Assembly (NCBI GenBank): GCA_020629735.1
Contig: JAHDCT010000036.1
Span: 1-9,319 of the forward strand
Source: a bacterium
GTDB lineage: Bacteria > Patescibacteriota > Gracilibacteria > Absconditabacterales > Absconditicoccaceae
Reading direction: 5' to 3'
DNA: 9,319 nt
Shown: positions 1 through 6,956 of the stretch, one piece after another
Layout of the letters: every line of letters begins with the position of its first letter
Numbering within the stretch: position 1 is the first letter of the stretch
Position numbers and translations under genes: made by a program
The notes under the pieces: generated by a model
The model's database searches: none
What the model was told of the DNA's origin: nothing
The model's input: the letters and a program-made list of their open reading frames with translations, nothing else

Positions 1-560
1 CCTTCGAAGATATAGTATTTCATTTCAACAAGATCTACGATTCCTTCGAATTCGTTAGCCGCACCATGTGGGAATTGGATAGCAACTCACTTATCAGTAA
101 GTTTTGTAGCAATTGATTCAACTGACATATTAAAGTCAGCACCAATCTTATCCATCTTGTTTACGAACGCGATTCTTGGTACATTATATCTATCTGCTTG
201 TCTCCAAACTGTTTCAGATTGTGGTTCTACTCATTGCGATCCATCAAATACAGCAACTCATCCATCCAATACACGTAGAGATCTTTCAACTTCTACCGTA
301 AAGTCCACATGTCATGGAGTATCAATAATATTAATATGATTGTCTCCCCAGTAACAAGTTGTCGCAGCTGAAGTAATCGTAATTCATCTTTCTTGTTCTT
401 GTTCCATCCAGTCCATTTCAGCTGCACCGTCATGAACTTCTCAGATCTTATGCTTCTTACCTGTGTAGAACAAAATTCTTTCACTCGTAGTAGTTTTACC
501 AGCATCAATATGGGCAATAATCCCAATATTACGCACTTTATCCAAAGGAGTATTCGACAT
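1..560 (-). CDS. fusA: Elongation factor G, N-terminal 186 residues (partial)
   Basis: This gene encodes the GTPase that drives ribosomal translocation. The frame reads from ATG at 560 down to the left edge and covers most of the G domain. Visible motifs are G1 AHIDAGKTT (residues 16-24), G2 RGITIT (58-63), G3 DTPGH (80-84) and G4 NKMD (134-137). The stretch HKIGEVHDGAAEMDWMEQEQ (38-57) is typical of EF-G. Several glycines are written TGA, including Gly40 and Gly83 of the invariant DTPGH, so a standard-code reading breaks the gene. The start is fixed by the usual EF-G beginning (short lead-in before RNIGIIAHIDAGKTT). There is no Shine-Dalgarno sequence upstream, only a T-rich tract. The gene lies downstream of a terminator on the same strand, so it probably has its own promoter. 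The C-terminal three quarters are outside the window. Identity is seen directly; nothing looks degraded. Confidence 0.97.
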
Positions 561-620
561 AATGTATAAAAAAAATTTAAAATCATAAAAAAGAAAAAGG
601 AGCATGACTCCGTTGCCTTT

Positions 621-648
621 GGTATAGACAAGTTGATGTGTAATGCAA
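621..648 (-). promoter_or_regulatory. Candidate fusA promoter
   Basis: On the minus strand, TTGCAT (648-643) and TATACC (626-621) are separated by 16 bases. They lie between the upstream terminator and the fusA start, where a promoter is needed. The -10 match is only moderate. The resulting leader would be about 55 nt and contains a small GGAG/CTCC hairpin followed by a T-rich run at 611-587. Confidence 0.3.
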
Positions 649-678
649 GCGACTCTCTTGATTCTCCACTTTTTTTAC

Positions 679-714
679 AAAAAAAAATTGTCGATCATTT
701 TCAGACCGACAATT
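679..714 (-). terminator. Rho-independent terminator after the hypothetical gene
   Basis: Arms 686-696 and 704-714 form an 11-bp stem (AATTGTCG core, one G-U pair) with a 7-nt loop. Read on the minus strand, the stem runs straight into a T tract (complement of the A run 679-687). It sits about 60 bases past the stop of the 126-residue gene and upstream of fusA. It therefore ends the gatC/hypothetical transcript and separates it from fusA. No comparable T run follows on the plus strand. Confidence 0.85.
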
Positions 715-744
715 CAAATTTCTTGCAAAAGATCTTTCTTAATA

Positions 745-770
745 CTTTTTACTCATTTACTTTTTCACTT
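745..770 (-). repeat. GTGAATGAGT-family intergenic repeat, copy 1
   Basis: On the minus strand, 770-745 reads as an A/G-rich element with units AAGTGAAAAAG and TAAATGAGTAAAAAG. It begins two bases after the TAG stop of the 126-residue gene. It resembles the copies after gatC (1275 downward) and after the triple-hairpin membrane gene (4886 onward), in the same sense orientation relative to the gene. Function unknown. Confidence 0.5.
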
Positions 771-772
771 TT

Positions 773-1153
773 CTACTCTATTACTCCAAAATAATCTGTT
801 TGCTTGTTTCTATCGATAAGGCGGTGTGCCATTTTCATTTCTTCGGGTGAATTGAGGTGGATAATGGTGAAGGTTCATGAGGTTATTTTTTTATCGTAGT
901 CCTGATCTAAGCTCAAGATGTGGATAAGTCCTCGATATACTCGCTTTCCATCAATGTTCTGTACGAGAAAGTTACGGACTGGGACTTGCTGATAGACTCT
1001 TATTTTCTGTTTTTCACGAAACGAAAAAACTTTTCAGAAAACATCTGAGGTTGTGTAAGGAGTTGCTAGATGTGTTTCGAGATTTAGTTCAGCTGGGAAT
1101 CCTTGCTCTGAGGTTATTTGGAGAGTATCGTTGAGGGTTATGACGCTTCACAT
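773..1153 (-). CDS. Hypothetical protein, 126 residues, beside gatC
   Basis: ATG at 1153 to TAG at 775-773, 126 residues with TGA read as Gly (residues 2, 40 and 93). I do not recognise a named domain. The protein appears soluble, with no signal peptide or membrane segment. The first half is beta-like and polar. The middle has KIRVYQQVPVRNFLVQ (residues 50-65), then a Tyr/Gly/Ile-rich stretch RVYRGLIHILSLDQDYDKK (71-89). The C-terminal region carries HLNSPEEMKMAHRLIDRNKQ (99-118). This complex, low-bias sequence indicates a real gene. It is codirectional with gatC, 122 bp downstream of it across a repeat-rich spacer, and is followed by a strong terminator, so the two probably share a transcript. 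No Shine-Dalgarno sequence is present. A conserved patescibacterial family is my guess from its character, not a search result. Confidence 0.8.
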
Positions 1154-1159
1154 AGATAG

Positions 1160-1275
1160 TTCGAGAGTGAAAGAGTAAATAAGTGAATGAGTAAGAGGGT
1201 GAGTGAGGAAAAAAGTGAATATTTAAAAGAGTTAATACGGTCTTTTTCACTTATTCACTTTTTCTTTTCTTTACT
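1160..1275. repeat. Inverted pair of GTGAATGAGT-family repeats between gatC and the hypothetical gene
   Basis: One element lies on the plus strand from TTCGAGAGT (1160-1168) through GTGAATGAGT (1183-1192) to about 1221. The other lies on the minus strand from 1275 to about 1240 (GTGAATAAGTGAAAAAG), directly after the gatC stop. They face each other and give a perfect 12-bp inverted repeat, AAAAAGTGAATA at 1210-1221 and TATTCACTTTTT at 1252-1263, with a 30-base loop. Because the arms are A-rich/T-rich they could act as a weak bidirectional terminator, but the loop is long. TTCGAGAGT recurs at 4931-4939. Confidence 0.6.
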
Positions 1276-1575
1276 CTATTTCTTTTCCTTTAACGAAGTT
1301 GAGATGGTAATTCATCTGTTCTTGAGGGGGTGTTTGATGTTTTGTAGAAGTGCGTCTGGGTCATCGTATGCAACGGTTCATGAACGTGGTTTCATAGCCT
1401 CTGAGCAATGACACGCGTCTGTTTCGGCTTCGCCTACTTCGATTTCATTGAGTTTATCGATCATGGTCATGATATTTTCCATATCTCAAAGCAGTGCTTC
1501 TTCTTGAGCTTCTGATAGCTTTAGCCTAGTTAGTTTTGCAAGGTGCTTTACTTGATCTTTTGTAATATGTGACAT
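1276..1575 (-). CDS. gatC: Asp/Glu-tRNA amidotransferase subunit C
   Basis: GatC is the small subunit of GatCAB, which converts misacylated Glu-tRNA(Gln) or Asp-tRNA(Asn) to the amide form; it wraps around and stabilises GatA-GatB. The frame from ATG at 1575 to TAG at 1278-1276 gives 99 residues, the normal length. Family signature: ITKDQVKHLAKLTRLKLSE near the N-terminus (residues 4-22), then a helix with DMENIMTMIDKLNEIEV, and the C-terminal block HPLKNRGITI, where the Gly is a TGA codon. gatA and gatB are not in the window. It is the first gene of a minus-strand unit with the hypothetical gene downstream. It is divergent from the VirB4-like gene, and its promoter candidate lies at 1676-1704. 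No Shine-Dalgarno sequence precedes the ATG (upstream bases are CATTACC). Identity is firm. Confidence 0.93.
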
Positions 1576-1588
1576 GGTAATGAGTAAG

Positions 1589-1680
1589 ATGTAGTAAACG
1601 GATTTTATATGTAGCGCCTCTTTTGGGTGAGGAAGTAATTTCGTTTCATTGATGCTACATGTGTTATCTAGAGACTACAT
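1589..1680. repeat. Nested heptamer inverted repeats in the gatC/virB4 divergent region
   Basis: ATGTAGT (1589-1595) is matched by ACTACAT (1674-1680), and inside it ATGTAGC (1609-1615) by GCTACAT (1654-1660). The four heptamers share ATGTAG. The outer right copy overlaps the -10 element of the candidate gatC promoter, and the set spans the gatC leader. This could be an operator with repeated half-sites or a folded leader RNA; the sequence alone does not decide. The remaining bases of 1576-1779 hold the two promoters and nothing else I can name. Confidence 0.45.
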
Positions 1681-1704
1681 ATTCTTTTTTCTAAAAAAAG
1701 GCAA
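1676..1704 (-). promoter_or_regulatory. gatC: Candidate gatC promoter
   Basis: On the minus strand TTGCCT (1704-1699) and TATGTA (1681-1676) are separated by exactly 17 bases of A/T-rich sequence. Transcription would start near 1669 and leave a leader of roughly 94 nt. The -10 overlaps an ACTACAT heptamer. The match is moderate. Confidence 0.35.
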
Positions 1705-1732
1705 GATCAAACTATTTTGACTCCAAGGCTTT

Positions 1733-1761
1733 TTGACAAAATCTTTCTCACTGTGTAGAAT
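1733..1761 (+). promoter_or_regulatory. Near-consensus sigma-70-type promoter for the VirB4-like operon
   Basis: A perfect -35 TTGACA (1733-1738) and a -10 TAGAAT (1756-1761) are 17 bases apart, the ideal spacing. The expected transcription start is about 1768, only some 12 bases before the chosen ATG at 1780. That leaves an almost leaderless message and makes the in-frame ATG at 1765 unlikely as the start. Confidence 0.72.
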
Positions 1762-1779
1762 ACAATGAAGACCTTTTTT

Positions 1780-3813
1780 ATGACGAGATTTGCGATGTTG
1801 CATCTTATTAGTGATCAGATTTATGATACAAATTATCGCCCTTTGGTGAAGCAATGATGATATCCTTATGTAGATTGGGAGACAGTTTCTGCACCCAAGA
1901 AATTAAGTTTTATGGATAAATTTGTCTGATTTTTTGTTAAGTCAGCTGATAACAAATGAGTAAGTAAACAGAGCTCAACAAGAAACTTGTTGAAAGATAA
2001 ATCACTAGAAGACCAATTAAAATATCTTGTTCAGATGAAGGATGAAGATTATAATGATTCACTTCTTACTTCTGAGTTAAGAAGATATATACTAGATTTT
2101 GAAAAGGACTACGTTACTACCCTAGCAGATTATAAAAGCCATATAGCTCCTTCTTATTGGGAGGTTTCAGGGGGACATTTTAATGTCTCATGAGTATTGT
2201 GAAAAACCTATTATACTTCTAGTTACCCATCGTATATCGATTTTCTTTGGACGAGGGATATGCTCTGATTTTATGCTAAATGGGATATGACCTGGTATAT
2301 CTATCCGGCTGATGACAGTACTATGAAATCAGTTCTTAAGAGAAGAGCTACTATGCTTAAAGCTGAAATGTCTACAGCAGCTCAAAAAGGTATCACTATG
2401 GATACGGATGTATCAATTGAATATAGAGATGTTGAGAGCATCAGACAAAAACTTGCTACGAGAGAAGAGAGATATTTTCAAACAGGAATGTATACGACCA
2501 TTTACGAGCATGATGAAGAGAAGCTTCGTGAAGAAGGAAAGAAATTTGAACAAAAAATATCATGATATGGTATTCGTGTAAAATCAGCTGCTCAGAGAAT
2601 GGATGAATCGCTTGTTGCGACATTGCCACTGTGTCTAGATGAATTGGACATACCAAGAAGTACGGTTACTACTTCTCTTGCAGGAAGTTTTCCATTCATC
2701 TCGAATGATCTTATCGAAGATAGTGGAATTCTCTATTGAGTTAACCTTCATTCTGGATCTTTGGTTATTTTCGATAGATTTTCTAAAAGACTACCAAATG
2801 CTAATAGTCTTATTTTAGCTACTTCTGGTGCCGGTAAGTCGTTTGCAGTGAAATTGGAAATTCTGAGGTACTTGCTTCTAGATATTGATGTGATCGTTAT
2901 AGATCCTGAGAATGAATACAAGCCACTTGCTGATAAGGTAGGAGGGACCTATATTAACATCTCTGTGAACTCTAGTCAGTACTTAAATCCATTCGATCTC
3001 CCTCCAAAAATTCAAGATGTTGATTATAAGCCTGGTGACTTGCTGAGAGGCCAGATTATGAACTTAATCAGCCTTATTTCTGTTCTTATTTGATGAGTAA
3101 GTGCGGAAGAAGAAGCACTTCTTGATAAAGCTTTGCAAGCCACCTATGCTCTGAACGAAATTAGTATGACCGATGATACTGTTGAAGGCAAAAGTATTCC
3201 GAAGATGGAGGATCTCCTCCATGTGCTTGAGGGTATGGAATGAGGTGAAACCATGTGACTTAAGATCAGTAAATATGTAACTGGGACCTTCGGGAAGCTG
3301 TTTAATAACGAAACAAATGTTGACTTAGACAACAAGCTTACGGTGTTCTCAATTAGGGATCTTGAAGATGCCTTAAAGACACCAGCTATGTTTAATATTC
3401 TTAACTATATCTGGACGAAAATTAGATCAAAGAAAAGAAAAAGACTTCTCGTTGTGGATGAAGCATGGATTATGATGCAACAAGATGTCTCTGCTAAATT
3501 CTTGTATCAGTTGATTAAAAGAGCAAGAAAATATGGTTTATGAGTGACGACTATTACTCAAGATGTTGAGGATTTCATTAAAAGTCCTTATGGAAAACCA
3601 ATTGTTTCCAATGCATCACTTCAACTCTTGCTCAAACAGTCTACTTCATCTATTAGTTCTCTTGAGAAGACCTTTGGGCTTTCGGAAGCTGAAAAACAAC
3701 AACTTGTTGCTTCAAATATATGAGAAGGATTGCTATTTGCAGGGAGCCAGCATGTTGCGGTGAAGATTCTTGCTTCACCAGGAGAAAAAGAATTTATTAC
3801 GACGGATGTTTAA
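1780..3813 (+). CDS. virB4: VirB4/TraC-like type IV secretion ATPase
   Basis: This is a hexameric-type AAA-like ATPase of the VirB4/TraC family, which powers pilus assembly and substrate transport at the cytoplasmic face of type IV secretion systems. With TGA = Gly it is a single 677-residue frame ending in TAA at 3811-3813. A standard reading would split it into at least four pieces. The N-terminal half is the family's helical region. The pre-ATPase block SFPFISNDLIEDSGILYG lies around residues 306-323. Walker A is ATSGAGKSF (347-355), with Ala in the first position where many relatives have Gly. Next come DVIVIDPENEY and Walker B LLVVDEAW (556-563), then TQDVEDF near residue 594. There is no signal peptide or membrane helix, as expected for this family. 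ATG 1780 is chosen because the promoter's predicted start is near 1768; in-frame ATGs at 1765 and 1795 are alternatives. The membrane gene follows after 16 bp, implying one operon. Confidence 0.92.
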
Positions 3814-3829
3814 TCAATAACTGTATTTC

Positions 3830-4885
3830 ATGAAACGTTTCTTTAGTACAATACTCCTCTGATTTTGTTGACTCATCTTTTGATGAATGAGTTTTTCTCT
3901 CGCTCAGACAGCGTATGATGACCTTATTGTAGAAACGGTGAGTTGATGAGAAGACGAATTTTGATGAGGAAATACCTTAATTGATTTTCTTGATACGACG
4001 ATTGTTGATGTTGAATCATTAGATATTAACTGAGGTGAATGAATTAGAGATTTATTAATTACTTTTGCCGTTAAAGTTATTTTACCAATTACGGTTTTTG
4101 CTTGAATAGTTCTTGCGCTGTTTGGGTTTTATAAGCTCATGATTGCTGGGAAAAATACTGAAGACATTAAAGAAGCGTTTAAATATATTATTTGGTGAAC
4201 TATTGGTATCGTTATAATGATATCAGCATGATGGATTGTGAATGCTATTATCTGACCTACCTGAGAATGACTTGTTTGATGAGGAAATGGATGAACGGTT
4301 CTTCAGTTCTGAAACTGGGATGATTTGAACGGTACACAGCTTGCTGCAGATGTGTACAACAAAATTATCTTTCCTTTTCTGAATCTTTTCTTGAACTTCG
4401 CTATGGCGATTCTTTTCTTGATTGTACTTATTAATGCGCTTAAGTTTATCTTTAAGCCAGAAAAAACCTGAAATGAATTTTCTATGATTTTATATGCATT
4501 ACTTTGAATTATACTTATCTACGCTTCTAAATGGATAGTGACTATTGTCTATGGTGACTATCAAAATGTAATTGTTGACCTCTCTTCTGATAATCCAGAT
4601 CCAGGTGAACTTGGTCAGATTTGATTAATTTGAGGTGATATATGAGCTGGCGGTACATGAGAAGCTCTAGAAATTATCTGGTGAATTGTAAACTGGGTAC
4701 TTGGAATGGCTACATTTATTGTGATGATTATTATCATTTATCTCGCCTACTTACTTCTTATGAATCCATGAGATGAAGAGCGTTTCACAAGAATTAAAAA
4801 GTATTTCATTTATCTTGTTGTGGGAATTTTCGTTATTGGGTCTGCATACATTCTTTCGAGAGTGATGATTACGACGGGGCAGTAA
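3830..4885 (+). CDS. Exported membrane protein with three VirB2/pilin-like TM hairpins (T4SS-associated)
   Basis: This 351-residue protein runs from ATG at 3830 to TAA at 4883-4885 and has many in-frame TGA = Gly codons. An N-terminal signal-like segment (residues 1-25, charged start, hydrophobic core, ending SLAQ) is followed by an acidic, Gly-rich stretch. Three similar modules come next at residues 74-141, 175-241 and 279-345. Each has a long hydrophobic helix, a short charged turn with basic residues, and a second helix beginning with aromatic/Ile residues. The turns centre on AGKNTEDIKE, KPEKTGNE and NPGDEERFTR. This two-helix layout is that of VirB2/TrbC and T4SS-pilin-like proteins. 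Three copies in one chain give six helices and recall a VirB6-type channel protein. It lies 16 bp after the VirB4-like ATPase, so the two probably act together in the inner membrane. The pilin-like versus VirB6-like role is inference; no residue identifies it decisively. Confidence 0.82.
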
Positions 4886-4939
4886 AAAAGTGAATGAGTG
4901 AAAAAGGATTAAAGTTCTAGAGTTCGAAGGTTCGAGAGT
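4886..4939 (+). repeat. GTGAATGAGT-family repeat after the membrane-protein gene
   Basis: The element begins directly after the TAA stop and contains GTGAATGAGTGAAAAAG (4890-4906). It ends with an imperfectly self-complementary segment that includes two TTCGA units and TTCGAGAGT (4931-4939), which is also found at 1160-1168. The rest of the 4886-5086 gap holds a GGGG tract, an AGGAGA at 4961-4966, the candidate murC promoter and T-rich sequence. Confidence 0.55.
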
Positions 4940-5028
4940 AGAAAAGGGGAAAATAGAATGAGGAGAAAGTGGATGTTTATATGGGAGTTATTTGTAGAAT
5001 TGGTTTGGCTTTTTATGTGTGGGAAAAA

Positions 5029-5037
5029 TGCTATACT
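5029..5037 (+). promoter_or_regulatory. murC: Candidate extended -10 promoter for murC
   Basis: TG-C-TATACT forms an extended -10 element (TG at 5029-5030, TATACT 5032-5037). No good -35 lies 17 bases upstream, which extended -10 promoters can do without. Transcription from about 5044 would give a leader of roughly 43 nt to ATG 5087. Because the site lies inside the possible N-terminal extension of murC, its use would argue for the shorter start. Confidence 0.4.
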
Positions 5038-5086
5038 GGGGTTAGTGTGGCGTTTTTTTTTGTGTGGTTTATTTTTTGTTTTCTGC

Positions 5087-6499
5087 ATGTCGAATATTGT
5101 TTTTGTAGGGGTTGGTTGAGCATGAATGTCAGCAATAGCGAGGCTTTTTTTGTCGTTGTGATTTTCTAACTTGGTTGGGATTGATAGTTCTGAGTCTGAG
5201 CTTACAAAAAAGCTTTGAGATGAATGATTGAAAGTGATTATCGGGCATGGTCAGTATGAGGTACAGCAAAGAGATTTTGTTATCTACTCTGCTGCTGCTA
5301 TGTGATCTCCTGAGGTGATAAGGTCAGAGGAGCTCTCGAAATTGAATAAAAAGATTGTTTTTCCTCCGCTCAGTTATTTTGAGTTTTTGTGAGAGATTTC
5401 AAAGTACTTTTCAACTATTGCAATTGCATGAACGCATGGGAAAAGTACTACTACTGCTCTAACAGCTAAAGCTGCTAAAAACCTAGATCCGGATTTCTGA
5501 CTTTGAATTGTGTGAGCATGACTTGCAGATTGGGAGTGAGCCAACTTGGCTCTTTCTAACACTCATCGTTGAGATATTAAAAATATTATTTCTCATATCG
5601 TTCATCCCAAATGACCTAAAGTTGAGCATCTTATGAAAAAATATCGCTTCTATATTGAAGCTTGTGAGTATAACTATCAATTTCTGTCACTCGATGTTGA
5701 TTATGCGTGCATTACTAATATCGAGCTTGATCATGCTGATGTGTATGGGACGTTTGAAAACTATATAAAAACATTTGAAACGTTTTGCGGTAATCTGAGA
5801 AAATGAGTTTTTTTCTTTGATGATGTACAAGGGAGAAAGGTTCTTGGTACCGCTCTTCAAGTACCAACTACTCTCGTAGAGAAATCGACTTTCAACTTCA
5901 CTACTCTTCTATGAAATCATAATCATTTAAATGCGAGTATGGCTTCTGCGGTTTTAAACTTTCTTTTACCAGAGCGTGAACAGGAAATTCAGTCAGAAAT
6001 TGAGAGCTTCACATGACTTTGGAGAAGAGGTGAAGTCCTTACTCAGAATACTCATTGAGTCGATATTATTAGTGACTATGCACATCATCCAACAGAATTA
6101 GCACATATTCTTACTGCCGTTGAAGAAAAATATGAGTGACCGGTAACGCTCATCTTCCAGGCACATCAAGCACGTCGTGTTGTTGAGTTTTGGGATGAGT
6201 TTGTGTGAGTTATGCAGGGAAGGGAGCATGTTCACCTATATCGTTTATATACAGCTAGGGAAAAGATACATGATTTAGCAACTTATGATATTGTGAGTGA
6301 GGTAGTTACTTCGGCTGTTCCTGACTTGAAAGACTTTAGAGAGCTTTGAGATTTTTTTGCTGATTACTGCAATGCAACCTATACTGAACAGTTTACTGAT
6401 ATTGTTGACATCATAGACTCAGTTGATAGTTGAGTGGTTTTGGTTTGCAGTGCATGAGACATCGATCGAGAACTAAGACAGCATTTGTGACTTGTTTAA
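5087..6499 (+). CDS. murC: UDP-N-acetylmuramate--L-alanine ligase
   Basis: MurC joins L-alanine to UDP-MurNAc in an ATP-dependent cytoplasmic step of peptidoglycan synthesis. The frame gives 470 residues from ATG 5087 to TAA 6497-6499, normal for the family. N-terminal Rossmann loop FVGVGGAGMSAIA is at 6-18 and the ATP-binding loop GTHGKSTTT at 115-123. A central NIELDH lies at 211-216, GNHNHLNASMA follows the middle domain, and DYAHHPTE (330-337) and FQAHQARR (357-364) mark the C-terminal domain. Several invariant glycines (11, 13, 115) are TGA codons. The usual EADESD metal/substrate motif reads EACEYN (191-196), keeping the second Glu but not the two Asp residues. The start is chosen because the Rossmann strand begins at residue 4. 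The frame is open upstream to ATG 4973 and ATG 4958, which would add a hydrophobic extension of 38-43 residues. A GNAT gene follows after 16 bp. Confidence 0.93.
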
Positions 6500-6515
6500 C
6501 TTCTTTTTACGTTAC

Positions 6516-6938
6516 ATGACTGATATTAGACATGCTAGTGAGCATGACTTAGATGGGATCATGACTATCTGCAGCATCTACGGGTATAACAATCCACCAG
6601 ATTTTCATCTACAACAAATATCCCATTGAGAGATTTTGGTTGCTGTGGAAGGATTAGATATTTTATGATATCTGCTATATCAAATCATATGGTGAAATAC
6701 TCCGTTTTTGGCGCTTCTTCAAATTCATCCTGATTATAAACAGCAAGGTTTAGGAACTGAGCTTCTTGCAGCTTTTGAAAAAAAATTATTTGGTCTTGGG
6801 TTTACGTCATATATTAGCTCGACTGAGCCAAGTAATACTTGAAGCCTTATTTTTCACGAGAAAAAATGATGTAAGGATATTGGTACTTTAGATATGAGTC
6901 ATGGGAAGGAAGTGTTTTTTAGGAAGGAGATTGGGTAG
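6516..6938 (+). CDS. GNAT-family N-acetyltransferase
   Basis: A 140-residue protein from ATG 6516 to TAG 6936-6938, the size of a single GNAT domain. GNAT enzymes move an acetyl group from acetyl-CoA to an amine; the substrate cannot be told from sequence. The start MTDIRHASEHDLDGI is the usual first strand and helix. The beta4 strand and acetyl-CoA pyrophosphate loop appear as LALLQIHPDYKQQGLGTELL (residues 78-97), with the Q-x-x-G-x-G signature QQGLGT, followed by a long helix. Downstream, STEPSN and IFHEKKGC match the usual later strand and the helix before the last strand (the 'FYEKxGF' position). Its start lies 16 bp after the murC stop, so it is very probably cotranscribed with murC. 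It is also convergent with the giant minus-strand gene, 18 bp stop to stop. No Shine-Dalgarno sequence is visible. Confidence 0.88.
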
Positions 6939-6956
6939 GTATATTGATTCAGCTAA

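Noticed and set aside
293..631. Minus-strand 112-codon frame overlapping fusA
   Set aside because: EF-G motifs are unambiguous in another minus-strand frame over the same bases.
1160..1263. CRISPR-like array
   Set aside because: The repeat copies are degenerate, in both orientations and irregularly spaced, with no spacer units and no cas genes.
1576..1732. tRNA or small RNA gene in the divergent region
   Set aside because: I could not fold a cloverleaf or find a CCA end. The palindromic heptamers and two promoters account for the visible structure.
2761..3763. Apparent pseudogene: VirB4-like gene broken by many stops, plus a frame at 3563-3763
   Set aside because: All the breaks are TGA in one continuous frame and fall on glycines; there is no frameshift or TAA/TAG before 3811. 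The 3563-3763 frame is out of register.
1780..4885. Conjugative plasmid or integrated mobile element
   Set aside because: No relaxase, coupling protein, integrase, attachment repeats or partition genes are visible, and the flanks are chromosomal housekeeping genes (fusA, gatC, murC).
4969..5169. Plus-strand frame of 66 codons rich in Phe, Trp and Cys
   Set aside because: It is in a different frame from murC and overlaps the secure Rossmann loop of MurC, so it is a shadow of T/G-rich sequence.
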